A stretch of 14,725 nt of DNA from an uncultured Clostridium sp. GTDB taxonomy: Bacteria > Bacillota > Clostridia > Oscillospirales > Acutalibacteraceae. The notes beneath the pieces are model-generated. The model had not been told where the DNA came from. It did not search any database and saw only the letters and a list, made by a program, of their open reading frames with translations. Shown piece after piece: positions 6,494 to 14,054 of this stretch (the stretch's first letter is position 1; each line of letters begins with the position of its first letter). A program made the position numbers and the translations under genes. Location: contig CABRLN010000040.1 of assembly GCA_902471875.1 (NCBI GenBank), forward strand, positions 1 to 14,725. The letters are read 5' to 3'.

Positions 6494-7294
6494 TTATTTG
6501 CCAAGCTCTTCTGCACGCTTAGTGCAAGCTGCCATTGCATCTTTTATATTTTCGTAAAAATTGCCCTCATTAAGAACATCAAGCGCAGCTAATGTTGTAC
6601 CACCCGGTGAAGAAACCTTTTTAATTAATGTGTCAGGTGAATCCCCGGATTTCATAAGCATTTCTGCACTGCCCTTTAAAGAGGCACAGATAAGCTCCAA
6701 AGCCGAGTTTTGGTCAATTCCCTGTTCTTGAGCATAGTCGCACATTGCCTTTGCAAAAAGATAAATATAAGCAGGACTGCTGCCATTCACTGAAATAATT
6801 GTATTCATTTGGCTTTCAGGCAACACCTGAACCACACCCGATGTTTCAAACATACTTTTTACCACTGCAAAATCTTGTTCAGAAATATTTTCTGACGGAC
6901 AAAGTGCCGTAGCACCACAACCCAATAAAAGAGGTGTATTTGGCATTACACGAACACAAGAGCAGTCGGCATTTAGACATGAAACAACATATTTAATAGA
7001 AATACCCGCCGCAATAGACACCATAACAGTGTTGTTAGTTACAGCATTTTTTATACCATCAAGTACCTCTGCATAGTTTTGCGGTTTAACAGCAAGCACA
7101 ACAAAATGGCTGTTTTCAACAACCTGTAAAGCAGTACTGCATGTGTTAATTCCTTTTTGCTTCATAACCTGCAATTTATTTTCGTCAAGGTCAAAAACAT
7201 AAATGTCTTCTGAATTAACCACATTGTTAGAAAGCATACCGTTAATAATAGCAGTTGCCATGTTGCCTGCACCTATAAAACCTATTTTATTCAT
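6494..7294 (-). CDS. proC: Pyrroline-5-carboxylate reductase
   Basis: ProC performs the last step of proline synthesis, the NAD(P)H-dependent reduction of 1-pyrroline-5-carboxylate to proline in the cytosol. The 266-residue length matches the family. The N-terminal Rossmann motif is GFIGAGNMA (5-13). MPNTP (117-121) and the C-terminal signature SPGGTT (229-234), in the helical dimerisation domain, are both present. Start choice: ATG codons lie at 7300 and 7294; the AAGGTG site (7302-7307) abuts the first and sits 7 nt from the second, so 7294 is used. A good promoter lies just upstream. The proB/proA genes are not nearby; the neighbour downstream is the S66 peptidase gene. Confidence 0.95.
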   Translation of the reverse strand: MNKIGFIGAGNMATAIINGMLSNNVVNSEDIYVFDLDENKLQVMKQKGINTCSTALQVVENSHFVVLAVKPQNYAEVLDGIKNAVTNNTVMVSIAAGISIKYVVSCLNADCSCVRVMPNTPLLLGCGATALCPSENISEQDFAVVKSMFETSGVVQVLPESQMNTIISVNGSSPAYIYLFAKAMCDYAQEQGIDQNSALELICASLKGSAEMLMKSGDSPDTLIKKVSSPGGTTLAALDVLNEGNFYENIKDAMAACTKRAEELGK

Positions 7295-7301
7295 AATCAT
7301 T

Positions 7302-7307
7302 CACCTT
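7302..7307 (-). promoter_or_regulatory. Ribosome binding site deciding the proC start
   Basis: AAGGTG on the minus strand is 7 nt from the ATG at 7294 but only 1 nt from the ATG at 7300, so initiation at 7294 is favoured. Confidence 0.75.
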
Positions 7308-7328
7308 AATTCTACAAATTTCGACTTT

Positions 7329-7357
7329 ATTATACCACATATAATTATAAGTGTAAA
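7329..7357 (-). promoter_or_regulatory. Sigma-70 type promoter of proC
   Basis: TTTACA (7357-7352) and a perfect TATAAT (7334-7329) are separated by 17 nt on the minus strand. Transcription would start near 7322, leaving a short leader of about 27 nt. The DNA between this promoter and the terminator at 7466 is A+T-rich. It holds a weak 7-bp hairpin (about 7409-7432) and no gene. Confidence 0.85.
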
Positions 7358-7466
7358 CGGATTTTTATTTTAGCATGCTATTATTATATATATATCTGTA
7401 TATTCTTCGTGTAACAAAATCTCCTGCTACACTATTGTACCATATGATTATTATAAGTCTAATTAC

Positions 7467-7502
7467 AACAAAAAACCGCCTGGTACAAAACACCAAGCGG
7501 TT
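7467..7502 (-). terminator. Rho-independent terminator of the ispH-rpsA operon
   Basis: On the minus strand AACCGCUUGGU (7502-7492) pairs with ACCAGGCGGUU (7484-7474), 11 bp with one G-U pair and a 7-nt loop, followed by a run of six U. This is a strong intrinsic terminator and closes the operon running from 13040. Confidence 0.92.
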
Positions 7503-7520
7503 AAAAATTTTTCAGCAAAT

Positions 7521-7557
7521 ATTTAACTACATATGCAACTGGTATATGTAGTTAAAT
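7521..7557 (-). repeat. 14-bp perfect A+T-rich hairpin abutting the ispH-rpsA stop
   Basis: ATTTAACTACATAT (7521-7534) and ATATGTAGTTAAAT (7544-7557) are perfect complements around a 9-nt loop. The arm ends inside the TAA stop codon. It precedes the true terminator by about 20 nt and has no pure U tract of its own, so an mRNA 3'-end stability role is more likely than termination. Confidence 0.7.
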
Positions 7558-9545
7558 TACTCAGCCTCTGTTTCATTTACAGACTCTGCATCCTCGACAG
7601 CTTCTTCTGCAACATTTTCAGGTTGAAGTAACGCTCTTATTGACAAACTTACTCTCTTCTTATCAAAATCAATAGCTGTAATTTTTGCCTGAACCTTTTG
7701 ACCAACTGTAAGCTCATCCTGCGGCTTTTCAATTCTGCGGTCAGCAATTTGTGAAATGTGGATTAAACCGTCAATGCCAGGAATAATCTTAGCAAAAGCA
7801 CCAAACTGTGTCAAGCCTACAATTTCAACCTCGGCAACACTGCCCTCAGGGTAGTTGTTCTTAAGGATTTCCCATGGGTTGTCCTCGGCCTTTTTAAATC
7901 CAAGAGAAATGTTGTTCTTTTCTGTATCAATGTCCTTAACATATACATCAACAGTGTCACCAACATTTACAACCTCTGACGGGTGCTTAATTCTGTTCCA
8001 AGAAAGCTCAGAGATATGAATCATACCATCTACACCGCCAATGTCAACAAAGGCACCATAGCTTGTAAGTGACTTAACTGTACCTGTGTAAGTCTTACCA
8101 ACCTCACAGTTCTTCCAAAATTCTTCTCTTGCTTTGTTCTTCTCTTCGTTCAATACTGAGCGGATAGAACCTACGGCTCTTCTTCTACGGTCGTTTACAT
8201 CTATAATTCTAAAGCTTACTTCCTTCTTCAGTAAAGCTTCAGTTGACTCTCCTCTTGTAGCTGTAGCCTGAGAAGCAGGAATAAATACCTTAACACCGTT
8301 TGTAATGGCAATTACACCACCGTTGTTAATTTCTGTAACAATGCCTGTTAGAATTTCTTTAGACTCTAAAGCCTCTTTAATTACATCCCAACCCTTTTGA
8401 GCATCTACACGCTTTTTAGAAAGCATAATAGTACCCTCTTGGTCGTTAGTACGCATAATTAAAAGGTCTAGTGTATCTCCCACCTTTACAAGATCTTCTG
8501 CCTTGGCATTAGGGTCATCTGTAAGCTCGCTTAGCTTAACAACGCCGGCTTGCTTTCTGCCAACATCTACAAAAATCTCATTAGGTGTGATTCTTTCAAC
8601 TACGCCTTGTACCCTCCCGTCTGTATTAAAGCTTTGCATATGCTCCTCCAACATTGATGCAAAGTCTAGTTCCTTTTCTTCACTGGAATTTACTTGATTC
8701 TCTGCCATTGTATCCAGTACCTCCTTTATTATCCTGGCAGGTGCAGAAGCACCCGCTGTAACACCAATGTTACAAGCAGTTGAAAAGTTAATTTTTGACA
8801 GTTCTCTATAGGTTTCTACAAGATAGGTTCGCTTGCACACCCTTTTGCAAATGTCATAAAGCTTACAGGTATTAGAACTGTTTTTGTCGCCAATAACTAT
8901 CATAAGGTCAGACTTTTCTGCCAAAGACCTTGCTTCTTCTTGCCTTTCTGCCGTTGCATTACATATTGTATCAAAAATTACTGCGTTTGTACATAGTTTT
9001 TTGATAATTTCTAAACTTTTTTTCCATTCTGACACATCAAAAGTTGTTTGTGATACCACTGTGACAGGTGCATTTTTTAATTTTGGATTACATTCAATAA
9101 GATTTTGAACTTCTTCATGATTTTTTACAGTATAGTATTCTCCACAACAGTGTCCTTCAATTCCCTTAACCTCTGGGTGATTTTTGTCTCCAATAATTAA
9201 AACCAATGAATTTTCACTGCCAGCTTTTGCCACAGTTTTATGAATTTTTGAAACAAAAGGGCAAGTTGCATCAGCATATTTTAAATTTAAACCGTTAATT
9301 TCGTCATAAACGCTTTTTGCCACACCGTGCGAACGAATTACCACTGTGTAGCCTTCTTTAACTTCGTTAGGGCTGCTTGCTGTTACAACACCCTTTTGTT
9401 CAAGCTCCTTAACCATTTCTGCATTGTGTATTATAGGCCCCAGTGTACAAACCTTTTTGTTTTCTGACAGCTTATAAACCATATTTACCGCCCTGTCAAC
9501 ACCAAAGCAGAAGCCTGCCGATTTTGCCAAAGTTATTTTCCTCAT
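7557..9545 (-). CDS. ispH-rpsA: Fused IspH (HMBPP reductase) and ribosomal protein S1-type protein
   Basis: The N-terminal half (about 1-282) is 4-hydroxy-3-methylbut-2-enyl diphosphate reductase. This iron-sulfur enzyme makes IPP and DMAPP in the last step of the MEP pathway. Cluster cysteines are C13, C95 and C195; substrate residues include H40, H73, H123, E125, T167, the SSN motif (223-225) and S267. After an acidic linker (about 283-305) come four S1 RNA-binding repeats at about 309-379, 396-465, 482-552 and 567-638, then an acidic tail. Such bifunctional IspH/S1 proteins are known in Clostridia. The 662-residue frame is uninterrupted, so this is a real fusion. It is last in the operon, 3 nt after plsC, with GAGGTG inside the plsC end. 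Two hairpins follow. Confidence 0.95.
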   Translation of the reverse strand: MRKITLAKSAGFCFGVDRAVNMVYKLSENKKVCTLGPIIHNAEMVKELEQKGVVTASSPNEVKEGYTVVIRSHGVAKSVYDEINGLNLKYADATCPFVSKIHKTVAKAGSENSLVLIIGDKNHPEVKGIEGHCCGEYYTVKNHEEVQNLIECNPKLKNAPVTVVSQTTFDVSEWKKSLEIIKKLCTNAVIFDTICNATAERQEEARSLAEKSDLMIVIGDKNSSNTCKLYDICKRVCKRTYLVETYRELSKINFSTACNIGVTAGASAPARIIKEVLDTMAENQVNSSEEKELDFASMLEEHMQSFNTDGRVQGVVERITPNEIFVDVGRKQAGVVKLSELTDDPNAKAEDLVKVGDTLDLLIMRTNDQEGTIMLSKKRVDAQKGWDVIKEALESKEILTGIVTEINNGGVIAITNGVKVFIPASQATATRGESTEALLKKEVSFRIIDVNDRRRRAVGSIRSVLNEEKNKAREEFWKNCEVGKTYTGTVKSLTSYGAFVDIGGVDGMIHISELSWNRIKHPSEVVNVGDTVDVYVKDIDTEKNNISLGFKKAEDNPWEILKNNYPEGSVAEVEIVGLTQFGAFAKIIPGIDGLIHISQIADRRIEKPQDELTVGQKVQAKITAIDFDKKRVSLSIRALLQPENVAEEAVEDAESVNETEAE

Positions 9546-9548
9546 ATT

Positions 9549-10172
9549 TTAAAACACCTCTGTTGCACGCATTTCTTCCAGCTTTTCCATTACCTGTTTG
9601 GTAGCATTTCTTATCTCTCTTGGGTGACCGGTGGTTACTCCCAGTTCTTTAGGTGTAACAGGGTCACCAAAGGAAATTCTTGTTTTTCTGAACATTTTCA
9701 TAAGTCCCTTTTCGGGCGTAATACATGCGGGTACTACAGGTGTGTTTGTATTATAGGCAATAAGCATTGCTCCTGAATGCGGTCTTAAAAACTTACCAGT
9801 CTTTGACCTTTTGCCCTCAAAAAATATTGTCATAACACCGCCGTTTTTTAAAATGTCTTCTCCTGTTGTAATAGCCTTCTGTTCAACGCCCTCTCCCCGT
9901 ACAACAGGAAAGGCACCCAAAGCAGTTATCAGCTTTGCAAACAGTTTATTTCTGAAAAGCTCCGATTTAGCCATAAACCTTAACTTACGGTTACGCTGTC
10001 CCATACCAAGTAAAAGCGGATCAAGATAAGAAAGATGGTTAGAAATTATAATATATGCACCCTCTTTAGGAATATTATTTTTATTTCTGAACTTTACTCT
10101 GTACAACAGCTTAAGTATTGGTGATACCACCGTACCCGCCAGCGAGTAAAGCCACGCCTTTTGCTCTGCCAT
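9549..10172 (-). CDS. plsC: 1-acyl-sn-glycerol-3-phosphate acyltransferase
   Basis: PlsC adds the second acyl chain to lysophosphatidic acid, giving phosphatidic acid for membrane lipids, at the inner face of the membrane. The 207-residue protein has a hydrophobic N-terminal segment (about 9-25). Acyltransferase motif I is NHLSYLD (N45, catalytic H46, D51), motif II is FPVVRGEG (88-95), motif III is FFEGKRS (117-123) and motif IV is around VVPACI (146-151). Motif III carries lysine where EGTRS is usual. GGAGGAATTACT precedes ATG at 10172. It lies 22 nt after cmk and is followed almost at once by ispH-rpsA, the usual clostridial order. Confidence 0.92.
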   Translation of the reverse strand: MAEQKAWLYSLAGTVVSPILKLLYRVKFRNKNNIPKEGAYIIISNHLSYLDPLLLGMGQRNRKLRFMAKSELFRNKLFAKLITALGAFPVVRGEGVEQKAITTGEDILKNGGVMTIFFEGKRSKTGKFLRPHSGAMLIAYNTNTPVVPACITPEKGLMKMFRKTRISFGDPVTPKELGVTTGHPREIRNATKQVMEKLEEMRATEVF

Positions 10173-10194
10173 AGTAATTCCTCCATCTGTTAGA

Positions 10195-10866
10195 CTATTT
10201 ATCTATTTTTTCATTTACCACCTGAATAATTCTGTCAACAGACTGCTGCAGTGTATCGTTTGAGGTGTCAACAGTTACAGCGTCATCAGCAGGCTTTAGT
10301 GGTGCAATTGCTCTATGTGAGTCATTGTAGTCACGCTCTTTAATGTCAGAAAGAATTTTTTCATAAGATTCCTCTGTGTTTCCCGCCTGAATGTAGTCAT
10401 TATATCTTCTTTTTGCCCTGCACTCTGCCGAGGCTGTTAAAAATATTTTAACCTGTGCATTTGGCAAAACAACTGTTCCTATATCACGTCCGTCCATAAT
10501 TACATTATTTTCCATTGCTAAACTGCGTTGCAATTCAAGTAAAAATTCACGAACAACAGGTACAGCAGAAATTTTTGACGCCATCATAGAAACCTGCGTG
10601 GTTCTTATTTTGTCAGAAACATCCTCATTGTTTACAAACACCCTCTGTTGACCGTCAATAAATTTAATTTCTGCCTTAGTATTGCTTAAAAGCTTTTTTA
10701 TGTCAGCCTCACTGTTAGTATCAGTGCCGTTATTAATGGCATTTAAAGCTATTGCACGGTAAAGTGCACCTGTGTCAACATAAATATATTTAAGCTGTTT
10801 TGAAACAGCTTTTGCTATTGTACTTTTGCCTGCTCCTGCAGGACCGTCTATTGCTATTGAAATCAT
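10195..10866 (-). CDS. cmk: Cytidylate kinase
   Basis: Cmk phosphorylates CMP and dCMP with ATP in the cytosol, feeding CTP and dCTP pools. The 223-residue protein shows the P-loop GPAGAGKST (8-16) directly after the first strand, then YVDTGALYRA, the DGRDIGT motif of the CMP-binding region, and the lid arginines in RAKRRYND. The open frame runs on to 10995, overlapping the upstream flavoprotein gene, but that extension adds 43 residues before the P-loop strand. ATG at 10866 has AGGAGA about 7 nt upstream and gives the standard N-terminus (MISIAIDGPAG). Gaps of 22 nt on both sides place it firmly inside the operon. Confidence 0.96.
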   Translation of the reverse strand: MISIAIDGPAGAGKSTIAKAVSKQLKYIYVDTGALYRAIALNAINNGTDTNSEADIKKLLSNTKAEIKFIDGQQRVFVNNEDVSDKIRTTQVSMMASKISAVPVVREFLLELQRSLAMENNVIMDGRDIGTVVLPNAQVKIFLTASAECRAKRRYNDYIQAGNTEESYEKILSDIKERDYNDSHRAIAPLKPADDAVTVDTSNDTLQQSVDRIIQVVNEKIDK

Positions 10867-10873
10867 AAATTCT

Positions 10874-10879
10874 TCTCCT
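10874..10879 (-). promoter_or_regulatory. Ribosome binding site deciding the cmk start
   Basis: AGGAGA sits 7 nt before ATG at 10866, just after the stop codon of the upstream flavoprotein gene. It rules out the longer frame starting at 10995. Confidence 0.88.
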
Positions 10880-10888
10880 AAATTTTTA

Positions 10889-12133
10889 CTAATATTCACA
10901 ACCGCTGTTAACTCCTGCAAGGTAACCTGTGCTAAAAGCAATTTGCAAATTAAATCCGCCGGTGTATGCGTCAACATCAATAATCTCACCTGCAAAGTAA
11001 AGATTTTTACACAGCTTTGACTCCATTGTTTTAGGGTTAATTTCTTTGGTGCTTACTCCACCCGAAGTAACTATTGCCTCTTCAATAGGGCGAAATCCTG
11101 ACACATCAACAGTGAAATTTTTAATTATGTTTATAAGTGCGTGACGCTGTTCTTTTGTAATTGAATTGCACTTTGTTTCAAAAGGAATATTTGCCCTTTT
11201 TATTACTACCGGAATTATTTTTGATGGTAAAAGCTTGTTAAGTGAATTTTGAATATCCTTGTTTATAAATTGCTCAAAGTCACGCAAAATTCTTGCGTCA
11301 AGCTGTTTTTCAGTAAGAGCAGGTTTAATGTCTATTGAAAGATAATAATTTTCAGGCTGTTTATGCCCCAAATGTGCAGAGGCACTTAAAACTATAGGGC
11401 CGCTAACACCAAAGTGGGTAAACAGCATTTCACCAAAGTCACTGTAAATAGTTTTGTCATTATCTTTTCCATTAACAGAAAGTGAAACATTTTTCAATGA
11501 TAATCCCTGCAATTCTTTACACCAACTGTTTTTTGAAACTATTGGAACTAAAGAAGGCTTTGGTGCTACAATAGTATGTCCTGCCTGTCTTGCCAAAACA
11601 TATCCCTGTCCCGTTGAGCCTGTAAGAGGGTAAGACTTGCCCCCTGTTGCAATAACAACTTTATCACATCTGAATTTATTGCCTGCTGTGGTTACCACGC
11701 CACAGGCACAGCCGTTTTCTATTATTAAAGACTTTACATCTTCATTTATTATTTTACAATTACTTTCATCTACAAAATTGTGCAAGCAGTCAACAATATC
11801 AACCGACTTATCAGAAAGAGGAAAAACCCTGTTTCCTCTTTCTGTTTTAAGCGGCACCCCTCTATTTTCAAAAAAACTGATAGTATCCTGTGCTGTAAAA
11901 TTATTAATGGCACTGTATAAAAACCTGCTGTTAGTAGGCACATTTGCTATAAAAACAGAGTTGTCACAATTGTTTGTAACATTACATCTGCCTTTGCCCG
12001 TTATCATAATTTTTCTGCCTACACGTTTATTTTTTTCAAATAGGGTAACATCTGCACCACACAAAGCGGCATTACCTGCACACATCATACCTGCTGCGCC
12101 TGCTCCTATAACTATAACTTTAGTCGGCGTCAT
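10889..12133 (-). CDS. HI0933/YhiN-family FAD-dependent oxidoreductase
   Basis: This flavoprotein belongs to the HI0933 (YhiN/YtfP) family; its reaction is not established, so none is named. In the 414-residue protein the FAD-binding Rossmann motif is GAGAAG (10-15), with E33 ending the second strand to bind ribose. Family hallmarks are GRKIMITGKGRCNVTN (39-54), ATGGKSYPLTGSTGQGY (162-178), FTHFGVSGP in the middle, and a C-terminal stretch from VTSGGVSTKEINP to AGEIIDVDAYTGGFNLQ that closes the FAD site. ATG at 12133 has GGAGGAAAA upstream inside the preceding gene, and the two genes overlap by 14 nt, which suggests translational coupling. It commonly precedes cmk in Clostridia. Confidence 0.92.
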   Translation of the reverse strand: MTPTKVIVIGAGAAGMMCAGNAALCGADVTLFEKNKRVGRKIMITGKGRCNVTNNCDNSVFIANVPTNSRFLYSAINNFTAQDTISFFENRGVPLKTERGNRVFPLSDKSVDIVDCLHNFVDESNCKIINEDVKSLIIENGCACGVVTTAGNKFRCDKVVIATGGKSYPLTGSTGQGYVLARQAGHTIVAPKPSLVPIVSKNSWCKELQGLSLKNVSLSVNGKDNDKTIYSDFGEMLFTHFGVSGPIVLSASAHLGHKQPENYYLSIDIKPALTEKQLDARILRDFEQFINKDIQNSLNKLLPSKIIPVVIKRANIPFETKCNSITKEQRHALINIIKNFTVDVSGFRPIEEAIVTSGGVSTKEINPKTMESKLCKNLYFAGEIIDVDAYTGGFNLQIAFSTGYLAGVNSGCEY

Positions 12134-13040
12134 CCGTCTTTTCCTCCGACTTCCACTGTGTAATGTTTACTTCTTCTTCATTAGGGTCTTTATTATAAAC
12201 GCCATAGTTATACCAAACCCTTTCAAGGTCTTTAAAGGTTTCTACAACATCGTCCTTTTTTTCGATAACAGTTGCAACAACCAAGGCATTAATAAGACTT
12301 AGTGGTGCAACTAAGGAATCAACTATAGTTGCCATATCACTTCTTGCAAGCAATACATAGGTAGCTGTTTGTGCAATAGGAGAATTCATGCTGTCTGTCA
12401 AACCTATAACAGCAGCTCCCTTATCAAGGGCAAACTTCATAGCTGTTGATGTATGGTGAGAATAACGCGGAAAGCTTATGCCAATCATAACATCATCTTT
12501 ATCTATTCTGTTTAACTCCTCGTAAATTCTTGCTTTGTCAGCAGTAGAAATAACCTTAACATTGCCAAAAATAAGGTTAAGATAATACCCCAAAAAGCTT
12601 GCCAATGCCGCCGAGCTTCTAAGAGCGTAAATATAAATAGTTTTTGCCTCTGAAATAGCTTTTACTGACTTTTGAAAGTCAGGCTGTGAGGTTTCTTCAA
12701 TTGTTTGTTTAATATTGTCAATGTCACTGTTTAAAACATGCTCTATTACGCTGCCGCTTCCAATTCTGCTTTGGCTAACCTCTATGCGTTGAAAAGACGT
12801 AAGCTTGTCTTTAATCATTTCCTGCATAGCCTGCTGCATTTTAGGGTAACCGCTATATCCTAACTCTGTAGCAAAACGAACCACGGTAGATTCACTTACG
12901 CCTACAGTTTCCCCCAGCTTTGCCGCCGTCATAAAGGCTGCTTTGCCGTGTTCTGTCTGAATATATTGTGCTATAAGCTTTTGTCCCTTTGAAAGCTTTG
13001 GCATTAAAGATTCAATTCTGTTCATTAAGGAGTCAACCAC
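12120..13040 (-). CDS. MurR/RpiR-family transcriptional regulator (HTH + SIS)
   Basis: RpiR-type regulators bind DNA through an N-terminal helix-turn-helix and sense phosphosugars through a C-terminal SIS domain. With the chosen start the protein has 306 residues: the HTH domain covers about 1-75, with recognition-helix sequence VSESTVVRFATELGYSGY at 48-65, and the SIS fold covers about 120-260, including ALRSSA (139-144) and SFPRYS (189-194). A charged tail of about 45 residues follows. The frame is open to 13142, but GTG at 13040 has GGGAGG 8 nt upstream, and its product begins as family members do; ATG at 13025 is an alternative. As first gene of the operon it may control itself or the divergent genes; this is inferred. 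The ligand is unknown. Confidence 0.88.
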   Translation of the reverse strand: MVDSLMNRIESLMPKLSKGQKLIAQYIQTEHGKAAFMTAAKLGETVGVSESTVVRFATELGYSGYPKMQQAMQEMIKDKLTSFQRIEVSQSRIGSGSVIEHVLNSDIDNIKQTIEETSQPDFQKSVKAISEAKTIYIYALRSSAALASFLGYYLNLIFGNVKVISTADKARIYEELNRIDKDDVMIGISFPRYSHHTSTAMKFALDKGAAVIGLTDSMNSPIAQTATYVLLARSDMATIVDSLVAPLSLINALVVATVIEKKDDVVETFKDLERVWYNYGVYNKDPNEEEVNITQWKSEEKTDDAD

Positions 13041-13048
13041 CTTAAAAG

Positions 13049-13054
13049 CCTCCC
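13049..13054 (-). promoter_or_regulatory. Ribosome binding site deciding a GTG start for the RpiR-type gene
   Basis: GGGAGG on the minus strand lies 8 nt before GTG at 13040. The nearest ATG (13025) has only AAGGTGG, about 12 nt away, and the far ATG at 13142 has no site. Confidence 0.75.
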
Positions 13055-13358
13055 AACCTAAAATAATGTTTTTATTTATTGTTAAAATCAGATTAATTTG
13101 CATATGCCTTACTGTAATATACATAAAACTTATTAAATACACTAACAGACAGTTAATGCGTTAAATAGCTGATTATCAACCACCTAATTTGATTTTTTTA
13201 CAATACTATATAAATATAAATACCCTTTTTAGTTTAATACCTGTGGCATAAAAAATCAAGCAAGAAAAAATTTTTTACTTTCAAAAATTATGTAATTTAT
13301 TAAATTTACTATAAATCACCTATAAATATAAAAATCATCACATTTACCCCTTTGTTTA

Positions 13359-13387
13359 TTGCAAGAAGCCATATATTATGATATTAT
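13359..13387 (+). promoter_or_regulatory. Probable promoter of hisH-hisF
   Basis: TTGCAA (13359-13364) is followed by 17 nt and TATTAT (13382-13387, five of six consensus bases). Transcription would begin near 13394, about 30 nt before the hisH start, leaving no room for a leader riboswitch. Confidence 0.55.
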
Positions 13388-13423
13388 TTAAGTGTATTCT
13401 CAACACAGAAAAAGGAGATAAAA

Positions 13424-14053
13424 ATGATTGCTATAATAGACTATGGTGCAGGCAACCTTCAAAGCGTTGTTAAAGCTTTAAATTATATTGACTGCAAATG
13501 TGAAATTACAAAAGATATAAACACCATTTTAAACGCAGACGGTGCCATTATGCCGGGGGTAGGTTCATTCGAGGACGCCATGAACTGTATGACAAGCTGC
13601 GGTGCTGACAAAGCTGTTAAAGAATTTATTTCAACAGGAAAACCTTTTTTGGGTATTTGCCTTGGACTACAGCTTTTATTTGCGTCAAGTGAAGAAAGTC
13701 CAAACACAAAAGGGCTTTCTTTATTAGAGGGTAATGTTACTAAAATTCCAAATAACAATGGTAAGCTTAAAATTCCGCATATGGGCTGGAATTCTCTAAA
13801 TATAAAAAAATCAGACGGTCTTTTTAAGGGCATTGAAGGAAACCCTTACGTTTATTTTGTTCATTCGTATTTTTTAAAGGCAAAAAATCCTGAAATTGTA
13901 TCATCACAAACAGAATACGGCACCATCATCGATGCCTCTGTAAGCTATAAAAACATTATAGCAACCCAATTTCATCCTGAAAAAAGCGGTAAGGTAGGAC
14001 TGCAAATGCTTAGAAATTTTACCGATATGGCAAACGGAAAGGTTGTGCTTTAA
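13424..14053 (+). CDS. hisH: Imidazole glycerol phosphate synthase, glutaminase subunit
   Basis: HisH hydrolyses glutamine and passes ammonia to HisF, which uses it on PRFAR to form imidazole glycerol phosphate and AICAR in histidine synthesis. The 209-residue class I glutamine amidotransferase has the nucleophile C79 in GICLGLQLLF, and H184 and E186 of the triad in QFHPEKSG. DYGAGNLQSV (6-15) and MPGVGSFEDAM (43-53) are standard HisH motifs. ATG at 13424 has AAAGGAG upstream. hisF begins one base after its stop codon, so the two subunits of the complex are coupled. No other his gene is visible upstream; the operon seems to begin here. Confidence 0.97.
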   Translation: MIAIIDYGAGNLQSVVKALNYIDCKCEITKDINTILNADGAIMPGVGSFEDAMNCMTSCGADKAVKEFISTGKPFLGICLGLQLLFASSEESPNTKGLSLLEGNVTKIPNNNGKLKIPHMGWNSLNIKKSDGLFKGIEGNPYVYFVHSYFLKAKNPEIVSSQTEYGTIIDASVSYKNIIATQFHPEKSGKVGLQMLRNFTDMANGKVVL

Positions 14054-14054
14054 A

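Larger units (their letters stand above)
13041..13423. other. Divergent A+T-rich intergenic region
   Basis: This 383-nt gap separates the RpiR-type gene from hisH. It is very A+T-rich, with several TATAAAT-like repeats and a 12-bp A6T6 palindrome at 13265-13276. A plausible hisH promoter is present near its right end. I could not pick a convincing promoter for the RpiR-type gene. No T-box (AGGGTGG-type specifier) or histidine-rich leader peptide was seen. Confidence 0.6.

Noticed and set aside
7390..7432. Possible 15-codon peptide starting at TTG after AGGAG between the operon terminator and the proC promoter
   Set aside because: It needs a rare start codon, is low-complexity isoleucine/tyrosine, and the upstream promoter match is poor.
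10867..10995. 43-residue N-terminal extension of Cmk
   Set aside because: It overlaps the flavoprotein gene, precedes the first strand of the P-loop fold, and AGGAGA correctly places the start at 10866.
11637..12302. Long plus-strand open frame (221 codons) opposite the flavoprotein gene
   Set aside because: It is antisense to a well-supported gene with full family motifs, has no ribosome binding site of note, and its translation is low-complexity with no recognisable domain.
13265..13276. A6T6 palindrome as an operator
   Set aside because: Such runs are expected by chance in very A+T-rich spacers and there is no second copy near a promoter.
13041..13423. T-box or other riboswitch controlling the his genes
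   Set aside because: No T-box consensus and no terminator/antiterminator pair was found, and the likely transcription start leaves only about 30 nt of leader.
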